From Aporrectodea caliginosa (Eukaryota > Annelida > Clitellata > Crassiclitellata > Lumbricidae), in the NCBI GenBank assembly GCA_020284085.1, contig JACEVL010000427.1, positions 97,501 through 161,500 of the forward strand: a stretch of 64,000 bases of DNA, in the 5' to 3' direction. This document shows positions 39,501-51,500 of the stretch, in pieces. The notes under the pieces are model-generated. The model saw only the letters and a program-made list of their open reading frames with translations. It did no database searches and was not told where the DNA came from. Both the position numbers and the translations under genes were made by a program. Numbering within the stretch: the stretch's first letter is position 1; each line of letters begins with the position of its first letter.

Positions 39501-42500
39501 TTAGTGTATTACAGACTCTCGGAGGGAAGATCGGAGGGAAGATTCTTGTCTCTGAAGTCGAGAAATTATTACAGCACTTCTCTGGTTTCAGGATTTGAAA
39601 ATATGTAAATGATATGATCATTTCACATGATGCAGTGGTATTATTAGAACAGAGAGGGAACGGGTGAAGATTTATAGCGTAGACATCATCCTGCCCATTA
39701 TCTCTGAGTACACGCTACTCGTAGTTAAGGTCACTCGTAGTGGCTGGGGTTGCAGTTGTAATAAAGTTTTTATATGTATTTCTGTTTTATTTGAGTAAAT
39801 ATTGATTTTTATGTATGTTTAGAAATTAAGGTAATTATGTTGTAATTGTTTGACTGATTGTCTAAAGCTTGCCGTGTAAAGAGGTGGTATGCAGGGTCAT
39901 GCCTCCTCTGACATAGTGACTTTAGGGACTGGAAATCTGTCTTCTACATGCATTTGCCGAGTGCTAACAATTGATACCTTGTACTGCAGATAATGATGCT
40001 ATTAAAAATCTGAAGAAGGATGTAAATGAAATATTGGAACTCGATAATAGTTGAGAGTCGGGGAATTACATGCACATATGAGTCACTTGCACTATTGATC
40101 TTGTCAGCAAAAATCAATGATGTTCTACAATAAAACGTTATGCACCAGCAGTCGGCGCATGAATCATTTTGCGCATGTGTATAAATGTATGCAATATACA
40201 AATAGGCTGCACATGTCTCTGTACATTTGACTCTATATGTATGTGGTTGTGCATAATTTATACTGAGTAATGAAACATGTATGCATTATGTTGCATGTAA
40301 TCAGTGTTGGATAGTTACTTTTCAAAAGTGACTGGTTGCAATAACTTAAAGGGCATTTTTTGTCTAAACGTAAGACTCGTCTGTTTCAACTTTCTCACGA
40401 ACTGTGAACTCACTGTGTTGCTTTGAAAATAGGGATGTTAAACGATAATTTAAAATCCGATTATCGGTTGCTTGAGCGATAATCGGTTTTCATTATTGAC
40501 AAAACGATTATCGAATTCTGCCTCTTATATATCTATAAAACCGAGACTTCCACAGAAACGAGGTAGTAGTAGACTTGCCCCCACAGCAACACATTATTGC
40601 CTCTTATATAGAAGGGATACTTCCACAGCCAACGAGGTAATAGTAGAACCCCCACAGGGACCTATTATTGCCTGTATATAAAGTGGTCTTCCACAGCCAA
40701 CGAGGTAATAGTAGAACCCCGTACGTGTATGTACGTTACCGTACATAGCGATTATCGGTTTTCAGTAACTTGCATTATATGATAATATATTAAATTTTCT
40801 ATGAAGGCCAATAAAAAACGATAATCGGTTTTAAATCGGATTTCTAAAACCGATAATCGGTTTGCCAAAAAAACAGATATTAACAACCCTATTTGAAAAC
40901 CCTGTTTTTTTATCTTTTCTGATTGAAAACCTGGGAGTATGCAATTGGATTGCTGTCACCATGTCTGTGCATTAGTCAAAAGGATCTCCGTTTTCTCTGG
41001 TTTTCTGTTTGCTGATGATAAGATCCGCCTTTTTCTCATCTAGTTTCACTTTAGCATGAAAGCGTATATTGTATGCTTTCTTAACCACGATGAGGTCATT
41101 TAGGGTTTGTGAGGCAGGTGTGCTTATTTTGTTGTACCAGCGATTGGTATGGTAACATCTGGTTTACCAAATGATACCTGAGTCACTATTAACGGATGAT
41201 ACATGCAATTGCGTAGCAGCAGCTGATTCACAGTCATTGTAAAGCTGTAATATAATGGGATAAATAAGCTAAGATAAACGCTTTGTTTATTTATTATGCT
41301 CCTCTTTCAAGAGTAATTGTCCTTAGAGATATGATCTGGCATTGGAAGATATTTATGCAGAAACACAAGCACCACAACAGTCCAAAAATATACGTTACCT
41401 TGTGTATTACATTATGAATTTGGCAGTTTTCTGTAGCATACTGGGATTCAAACTGTGGCTTTGAAGGTGAAATGCTAAACACTGTTAGCCCAGGAACCTT
41501 GAATTTTAGCTTTTCTGATGTGTTCAGCCCAAAGTGTTCCTCGCCTGTTGTGAGAGTCTGCTGAATATCTAGGTTTTCTGTGGTTGATTCATGTCTGTAC
41601 CAAGATACTAGTGAGTTGTAAGTCAATGACTGGGAAACCAATGCAGCTTGTTATTAAAGGATTAAGAGCAGCTGGTGTGGGCACTCAAGTTGTGAATACA
41701 AAATATAGAACACACATAAGTAAGTAAGTAAGTAGTCTATTCACCACCAAATAAAGCAAAATCACAATACACAAATTATACAAACTGAGTGGTGGGCTAC
41801 CGGTGAAGTCTCATAGGACTCATCTCGCCGGTCACCCTATGCCGGCTACACATCACTTTTGCAATTTGGGAAACAGTGCCTGTAATTAAGTAATTACTTG
41901 CATTGTTTGCAGTATGCCAAATTGTCTCGTCACGAGGTAATGAAGTTTGGTAAACATTTCATCCCTGGATTAAATGGTTCAGGTTTCATTTTGTGTGGCA
42001 CTGACTGAGCTTTGAGTACGTTATACTTATTCACTGTAAAGTTTGGTTGTGCCATGTATGATGGATTGGCTAAGACAGTCTCATATCAATGTCAGATTGT
42101 GATCAGTTGGACCTGTTGAAAAGCATGTCATGAATCTTTGGGACATGTCTAGACATAGTTGTATCTGTCACTCAGTGCTGCAAGTCTAGTTAGGCATAGT
42201 GGTGCAAATTATTATCTCAGCACTTTGGGTCGTAAGTGTACATGAACATAGACGCTTGCTTATCGGGGTGTTTAGGTACAAACCTTCTAAGTACAGTGAG
42301 GCTTGTTTTTCAATAGTGGGTTCACCCGTAACATGCAGCAGTGCATTATGTGCATATCTGTACATTACCTTTAAGATGTTCTTAAATGTTACTCTATGAA
42401 TTTCCACATAGACCTCTGTAAAGTAGTCTAACCCAAAATCAGATAGAGGTCCACTCAAAGCCTGATAATTACAAACAAACCCTAGATGGACTACAGGGCA

Positions 42501-45500
42501 CATGACATTTGAAGTTATGCCACTTCCTCCTCCAATTACTGACTTGAAGTTGAAACACTGAACTACATAACTAGTTAATATTCATTGATCTCTGTGAGCA
42601 TGCCCATGAGCAGCTGATGGACCCTGTATGGGTTCCATATGGACATAAAGTAGAAGTAAAGCTCCCATGTGGGATGTAAGAGAAGAGTTGCCCATTTCCT
42701 TCACTTTGCCCCATCAGCTGGCAATGGACAAATTCCAGGGTCCTGGGCATAGGGCCGATGCATCGGAGAATTTGTTGTTTACTTCCTAGCTTACTCTGGT
42801 TCCAATTGATGCTGCTTGATGACAGAGGCACGTGTATGCAAAAAACTTGGCCAGGGTCATTACACGGAATCGAACCTTAACCTCTTGGTCATAGGCCAGA
42901 CCTGTTACTGATAGGCCACCGTGTTGTACTCCATATAGAATTGCTGACAGGTATAGTACATGACTGACAGTTTTCTTACTCAGTTGCTGAGTGAAACCAA
43001 GTCTAGATAGGTTTATAAACAGAAGTAATGAGGTGAGGATGTTCGTAGTGTTAAATGTACAACTTAGAGTCTCAGAGTCTCCAGGCTAAGTTGTACATTT
43101 AACACTACGAACATCCATGCCATCTTCAGCTGTCGACAGAATCCGTTGGTTGGTTCTTTGTGTGTGCGTGGGCCCGCCACTGGTGACTCTTTCAGCTTAC
43201 TGTGCGTTGTTTTGCTAACTGATGTAATATATTCCTTCGTAATGATATAGGCTAGCGCAGAGAGCGCCTCTGAGTAGTTATCTTGAAGGGGTGCTATATA
43301 GATGTTCAGTTACATTACATTACAACAGTTTGAAAACTTTGAATAATATAATAACTCGTTGCTGACCGGTGACGTTTGTAAGTTTGGTGATGAATTCTGG
43401 ACCAAGTATTTATCAGCCTATGAGACTGGAGCATGTGCCTTTTACTCAGGTGTTTATCAGAAGGGCGCCAATAACAACCAAGACGCTGCCCTTTGTACCG
43501 ATGATTCAGAAGCAGTGACAGTAAATTCGGGGAGACTTGCACAGTGTCCTGTATTACCTGGACATCTGAAGAGGTCAAGGGTTATTCAGTTAGGGCATTG
43601 CTCTGATAGAGGCATCAGCCTCTTAACCTACAAGTTCAGAGGATGTGACTTCTGATATCATGCTTTTATGAAACTACGCTGTACCTCATGTACATGTGAC
43701 ACTGGCCGAGTGGTTGAAAGCAGTCACCGTGTTACTTGGAGAGCTTGATTTCAAACCTTTTCCAGGACTTTCAGTCTTCGACTCCATAACGGACCTCAGG
43801 TTCCTCCACTTGCAATGGCTTTGCAACACTGAAAGATGTTTAGTCATTAGACAGTGGTTCTAGATAAGTTCTGACAAAAATTAAGGCATTAGAAGACACG
43901 GCTCTGACAGGTGCACCTGTGCACCATAATTTTGTGTCCAGTTATTCTGTTTGTTTTTGAGCAGCCTGTAAGTTTTGGAAATGACCATGTGGGAGGGCAT
44001 ATGGAGACCACTGCTGAAACCACTCTGTCTGGTTGATGATACAGCATTGAAAGACCTTTGGACATGGATGTGTCAATGAGTTAAGGACTGGTCACTGCAT
44101 TGCATTCAGGTGGAGAGTAACTAGTCTTCCTGGAAGAATACAGAAATGTAGCAGTTCAGGCAGCTGGAGAACAGTTTCCTATTATCGGGTCCTGCATGGC
44201 TGTTGCAGTTAGTTAAGTACACTGCATTCAGGCAGAGGATATACAGTCTTTGCTGGAAAAACCTGATAACACTGGCAGAATGGTGTCCCATTGTTTATCG
44301 TTCTTGGTGTGTAGCTGTGCTGTGTGGTACTGGGTTGTGTTCATTGACAGCTCTGCTCTAGTTGGCTATCATGCCTGGTTCATGTCACTCCAAGGGGAAG
44401 TTGTAGGTGGCCTGTCAACTGACTTAAGCTGTGCATTATGTGGTCAAGAGCTTAAAGGCTGCTCATAAGACATGGAGTTCTTTGTATGCCAAAATTACAG
44501 CATTCTTGGTCACAGAACTCCAGCGTGTGCATATGTTTGGAACAAAATCCAAGACAAAGAACTGTTGGGCATGAAGCTTGGACATGAAGCTTGCAAATTA
44601 TAGATTATATTAATGGTTTGTTTGGTGTAAGTGAACCTTGATTTTCTTGAAGTGGCAATTTATGAATGTCCAGTTTATGTAGTGCCACTCGTTTTAAATT
44701 ACAATTACATTTTGTGACAAGACAGCTGATAAATCAGTTTTTTGTTGACTGAGACATGAGCTAAATGGATTTGTTTGCAGTTTCTGGTTGGATTTGGACG
44801 AGGTGTTCTGGTTCTTCTGGATTTGACAGCTGGTACAGTTGACCAAACCTTCAACACATCGCAGGCACGTCTCAGTTCTTAGTTTCAGTTGATGCATATA
44901 AACTTTTGACTTCCATTCTTTTACCCCGACACTTGTATGTACAGAAATTTTCCAAGATTATATTTTTGACATCTGTATCGTACAGCAATTCAAATGCTGC
45001 TGAATTTTATTTTAATGTTTTCAATTTCCCTGTAGAATTTGCAAACTTAGAATAGTGCTTCAAAGTTAATTTTTAGACATGTTGCTGTTGTCCTATTTAA
45101 CCTGGAGACATGGTAGTTGTCTATAAAGGAAATCCACACAAAATTACCTGTGCACTCATTCCTCCACTTTCTCTGTGATTGTCTGCATTTGGCATTACCC
45201 TCCTCATCTTCCTTTGTGGATGTCTGCACTCCAACGTAATCCTACGGCCTAGATTAGGCAGACGTAACTGTGCTGCAGGATGGGTACTTTGATATTACCT
45301 CATCCAGCAAAAGAACTCTAAATAGGTCCAATGCAGTATGCACACTGGACACAATCCCTCTCCCCTCTGTACGGACTGCCTTAGTGGACGAACTGTACAC
45401 CTTTGCCTGGGTCCCTTGTAGTGTTGTGAGGCGGAAAAGTTGTGGGTCCCGAGTGTTTTTTCCCGGAAAATTTCCGATATTTTTCCATCAATATAATATT

Positions 45501-48500
45501 ACTAAATAACAATTTAAATGTAATAATTTTAAACAACTATGTATAGGCTTAGATTCAATAATTTCTTAAGGCAAAAAAAAATAATGAGCTGTGTTTCCGG
45601 TAACATAGCTTTAATAAACTGGGTAGGTAGGTAGGAAAAAAATTTTATTTTGCAAAATAATTTTATCCAACTATTTGCTCTTACACCTTGCTAAAACAGT
45701 TTCGCGTTCTTTGAACTTATTTTATAGATGGAAATACTGTAAATAAAAGGAACTTTTTAAAAAACAGAAATTTTCTATGTTAAATGTATTTTTCTGGTTC
45801 TGCGGAAAATTTGCTATTTTAAAGTATATATTGTTGCAGATATAAAACTACAACAGTTAAACAAACATTTAGTATTAAAATCTAGTCAAATTAAAAACCT
45901 TTAAATGAATATCCTTATTATTTGCAAATTATTTTTATACAACAATTTGCTCTTTCACCTTGCTAAAACAGTTTTGCATTCTTTAAACATTTATTTGTCA
46001 TAGATGGTATGCTGCTATTTTAAAGTATATGCCGGTGCCCTTCAGACCAGACCTGTTCACGAGGGCTGCAGAATGATGCTCCCTCTGAAAATGTGTCCGC
46101 ATGCAACCTATCCTGCATCCGGCTATTGGCCGGTGACAGCTGTCAATCAATGTAGCACACATATTACATTTAACTAGTCTCTAGGAATCAATGCCAAATT
46201 TGGAGGCTGTTTTCCTGTAGATGTTGCTGATACATTGAATACAGTGATGGGATTTTGGAAATAGCCCTTGCAAGTTACCGTGAGAAAATTAATTCCTCTG
46301 CCTGCGATGTATTACTCTCCCAACCCCTTCAACCATCGGATGCATGTTAATACTGACCATGGGAAACTTTAGCCCGTTTATTGCTCTAATTAATGGTGCC
46401 CTTATTTACATACCTCTGGCAAGGAAAGCAATGTTATCAATGTCGTAAATCTGCACCTCTGGCACACAGAGGTTAAATTCATGTGTCAATAAAAAAATGT
46501 GTGAAACAAATTTAACAAAATTTTCCCAGTCGGGCCTAGAAAAGTTACTCGGTCTGGTTACCGGAAACACAACATTATTTTTTTGGCCTAATGTCTCCAT
46601 CAGATGGGACACTTCTAAGTTGTGATTAATTTTGCATGAAATTATTTGCATGGCTTCGTCATCTGTTAGTGAAATTTCTGTTCTTCGCCATTTCAGCAGT
46701 TAGAATCAGCTGCCTTTAAAGGCACGGGAGAAGAGTTTGTGACATCTCATACAGATGGCAGTTACGTCGTTTGGAAGACAAGCGATGGAAGCCAGCCGAA
46801 GGAATTGGCCACAACGCCATATGGTAAAAAGAATCTTCTAGTGAAACCTGGGATACTTCTTCAGTTTTAGTCATGCCTTAATTTATTAAACAACCATGAA
46901 TACAAGCAGTTTTAGAGGCTGTTTGGAAGTGCTCTCTGAGGCACATTGGCCAACCCGATCTTGAAATGTAGTAGCGTCATGTAAATTCTTAGTAGATTAC
47001 ATTGTGTATAATTATGTGTGATTGTGTGTAATGGCAGAGACCATTACTGAAGTCAGTGTTTCCTTAAACTAATGCATTATCTGTACAGGAGTCATGGTGT
47101 TTGACATAGACTGTAGGGGATGCTGAGAGCAATCAGGAAGCAAAACAGTTGATAGTGTTTTATGGGGCAGTCACTTGTTGGCAAGGTGTATGAAATGTGA
47201 TGATTCGGTTGATCTTAAATATTGTACGTGGGTTTAAGTTAGGTGGTGAGTTATCTGGTCAATCTTCATTCGTTAGTAATTCACAGGTCTTTAATACGAT
47301 GTCATGTTTGTTTGCAAATAGGTCCCTTTCCATGCAAAGCTATCACCAAAATTGATAGCAAGTCATCAGACAGGTCAGTGCCTCTTGATCTCGTAGTTAC
47401 AACACTCTTTGTAGGCCTATTTAAATTTATTTATTTGGTACACTTGATACGGTCTGTTTATTGACATATAATTTGTGCTCATTTTAAAAACTAGATTTGG
47501 TATTTCTTATAATATAATATATAATACCACTTCAACATATAATGCATGTTCATATGTACACAGATTAATATACATAACTATAAAGCTATTTGTATTGTTT
47601 CACTGATCTTGTATGTGCCGTAGCAACATTCTTTTTGTTTGTTTTGCTTAGTGAATCTTTTCTGATCTTTTCCGGAGGAATGCCGCGCTCAAGTTTTGGT
47701 GACAAGCACACTGTGACTGTCATGTGTGGCGAGAAACAAGTTGTTTTTGACTTGACATCCAAAGTGGTTGATTTCTTGACAATCTCATCTGCAACTGAAC
47801 AGTCTGGTGGTAAGAGAGCAAGTTCTGTGTTCTGATTAGCTGTTGAATTTTTATGCAGAATTTATGTTGTCATCGTTGATGCACAGCTTGTGAGACATTT
47901 TATGGACAAGGCCATTTTGGAGATGAGAATCTATTTTTAGACAGATGTTCAGACGTTGTCAATTTTTATGAGAAATGTGTTGAGCGCTCTTTGTAATAGA
48001 AATCATTTTAAAATCAACAAAGTGGATTTGGTGCATAAGTATTGAAAACCCTAGAACATTTTTGTTTTAGATTTGTTTTTCTTATGTATTTGTTTTTCAC
48101 AGTTCTTGTTTGTATTGCATTGTATTGTTCTTGTTTTGTTAACACTTCAGATGATGAGCTGCTTTGGTTTCTCATTCACTTTCAGTACACTCTTGTCCAT
48201 AAAGTGTTAAATGGAATTGGTTATAAGAACCTCATCCTGTTTGACCTGCTTTATGCTAATTTTGAATGGTTCTTGTTTGATTACAGTGTTCTTGTTGGTG
48301 TGATGTTCATGTTGTCACATATATGTAGTATGATAGAGTTCATGAAATTACTAAAGGCCAACAGCTCGTCTTCATTGTACGAGGCAGTATTGTTCTGATA
48401 TTCATATTACACAGTTATTGTTGTATGCTTTATGTTTATATTTTGCTTAAATTCTGATTTGTCTGGTGTCTGTGCAGGAAAAGAAGAGGTTCAGTCGCTG

Positions 48501-51500
48501 GTAATTCTGTCTGAAGAGGAGCTAGTCAGCATCGATATCACTTCGGATGGATGGCCAGTCCAGCATCTTCCGTATCTTGCCAACTTTCATTCCAGTTCTC
48601 TTACCGGCCTACTGCACGTGGACCGAGTTCCAGAGGCACTCTGGAATAAGATCAGTTCTATCGGAAATCCACTCTTTGCTGGCTACTCAACCAAAGTAAG
48701 AGATTTTGCTTTGAGATTAATCTGCTCCAGCTGTTTAATACTTAAACCACCAAATGTTTCTAGCTTTGCATCTGATTTGGTATGCCTTGTATATTGTCCA
48801 GACTAGATGTTGCGTTTTTATGCCTGAACTTCTTTGTATATATCTATGCATCAGGACACCTAATATTATGCATTTTTTAATGTTGTTGGTAAATTTTTAG
48901 GAGTTGCCAGTGAATGGTGGAAAAATCGAGCACCCAGAGTCGGCTGAAAAGGAACTTCTTATTACAGGGTAAGAAAGTTTCAGTGTGTTAAGGAGAATAG
49001 CACTTCTGAACTCATTCAACCATGTAGGCCAGAAAACCTTTCTTTCAGTTATGTCATTGTGCACTGGAAACCCCTTTCTTTCTATGGTGCTGAAACAGTT
49101 AAGTTGACATGTAATGTAATTGAACATTTATATAGTGCCCTTACAAGATGTCTACTCTACTACTTGCCTCTATGATGTTAAATGTCATTATGAACGAATC
49201 TATTACATCAGTTGGCAAAACAATGCACATTATATGCATGACCTGACCACAGATTGACTTTTGCATGCAAAACACTTGGATTCAAACCCATGATGCAGTG
49301 CTAAATAGCCAGCAATCTTTTCACTTGCTCCAACTGTTCTACTTTACGTTGTAAGGTTTACGATTTGATGTATATAAAGCTCTTGTGTTTGACAGTCATG
49401 AGGATGGGTCGGTGCTTTTCTGGAATGTCACCGTTCCTCGAGTGGGTCTCTTGTACAGACTAAACACGGCTGAATTCTTTGAGTCAGACGAACATCCTCC
49501 ACAGGCAACAGCTGACTCCTCAGAAGACAGTTGGCCACCCTTCCGCAAGGTCAGTATTTTGTTACTATCTGCTGTGGTTCAGAATTTTATGAATTCTGTT
49601 GTATCGACTGACCAGGCATTACGCTTCATGTGGCATGATCATGGCTATAAAGGACATGGATGTATTAATTCAGTACAGGTTACACATATTTTTGTGTAAC
49701 TGTATAGAAACTTCTGTGAAGCAACATATTACATCTAAAGAATGTTTGTCTGAAGCAGAAATGCAACTACAATAGAAGGACATGGTGTTTAATCTGTCTA
49801 CTTGCAAAAAGGCACAAATTTTGCAGCTCTGGAAATATGGTATGCTGAATGGGCTGCAGTGAGCTAATTAAAATGATGTATTGACACATTAAATCAGGTA
49901 TGTAGAGTCTAATGGTTTAGAAGTTGATTGCTTGTCATGAGCACTGATTATTATAATTTCTGCATTTATAACGAACCTTCAGCCAAATATCAATCTCTGG
50001 CACTGAGCAGTTGTGTGTGAAGTGACTTGCTTAAGATCCCATCTCAGGGTTGCTCACATTGAAGCACTCCATGTTACAAGGCAAGTGCTCAGTCAAGTCA
50101 GCTTTCATGTCACACAGATGATGTTGTAAGCCTCATTTAATTAAATAAAACTGCTTAACAACATAATTGTTTGGTGACGTTGGTAGGTTGGAACAAGTGA
50201 ACTTTACTCGGACAGCCCCAAGCTCGCAATTCAGAAGATTGCGTTCTGTCCGCTTTCCGAGACTCTGGTCGTTGCAGGAGCAGCTGGTCAGGTGATCATC
50301 CTGAATTTCCAGTCTGAGTCACAGGAAGTGCAGCTGAGCGCTCCCTCCGTCAACATCGTTGAGAGTTCTGCCGGCCACGGTTCCGAGGCACTAGTTGTTA
50401 AGTCAGACAAGGTGAAGTTGGGACCTGGATTCCAGCCGAGTCATCTGGTGCAGATGATTCCGCCTGCAAGATCCAGTGCACTCACTTTGAATTCAGAGTG
50501 GCAGCTGTAAGTTTAAATAAATTTTCTTTATTGCAGATGTTAACCGTGCAGTTTCTGAGAATGAAGTGTAGATATTATTAGCTGGTGTGCGTGCGTGTGA
50601 ACTCACTTTGTAACAAACTAACATGCTTGTGATGCAGTTCTCATCTGTTTCAGCTTATTAACCCTCTGTAGCTTGACATGTGGCTTATCTGACTTATCAG
50701 ATTTTGAATGGCCTCTCAGCTGTCTGATGGGCTTTGACTACAATTTCAAGCGACTGTCAATTGATGCCTTGTGTTTTATTGGAGCACTTGTTAGCTGATG
50801 AATTCCGTGCTCTTAATGAAGTTTAACATCGCTGAAGCTAGAGCATTGCCAGCATTTCTGATTAGTTTGCATCGAAGCAGCATTCTATAAATTCCAATTA
50901 CAACACTTTACCCTTGTTCGTGATGTGCCTGCACCAAGGGATCGGTTTGTGACAGAAATGCACTGGAACGGTGTTCCAGTTCTTTTTTGACGACCAGAAG
51001 ACCGTACCGGTAAACATTTCTAGATTAACATGGTGATGAAGCCAGGTTCTGGTTCTTTTGTGTTAGGGACGGGATCACTGCCTGCACGATAGGACTTGTT
51101 TGAACAGAGTTGGTAAAGAGTCATTTTGAATAATTTTGAATAATCTCATTTTACGTTAACGTACTTCATTGATGGTTTGTAATTATTTTATAGGATTGCT
51201 GTGGGGTCGATGTATGGATTTCTTGTGTACGATTACTTGACCAGTAAGACGGTGTTTGCAAAGGGAAGTCAGGTTACTTCAGGTGAGTGCAGGGACTTAA
51301 ACAGTTTCATGTTTCTGTTGCCATTCACATATGAAACTGCTCTTAAAGAAGGTAACTTCTGCAGAAATGTACAGTCTGGTTCACTTCAGCTTGAAATTTG
51401 ATAAATTTTAAAACTTAGATATATGTATGTATCAAGATACAAGATGTAATATATGTGAAAGATTATTGCTAACATCATAGCGTAATTGAATATGGGATAT

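Noticed and set aside
43037..43116. Possible microRNA precursor
   Set aside because: The arms pair perfectly over 31 bp with no bulges and the stem is short for an animal precursor. No seed family is recognised.
43359..43655. 98-codon frame in LLGL intron 6
   Set aside because: No recognisable domain, no in-phase splice links, and it overlaps a frame on the other strand; probably chance or repeat sequence.
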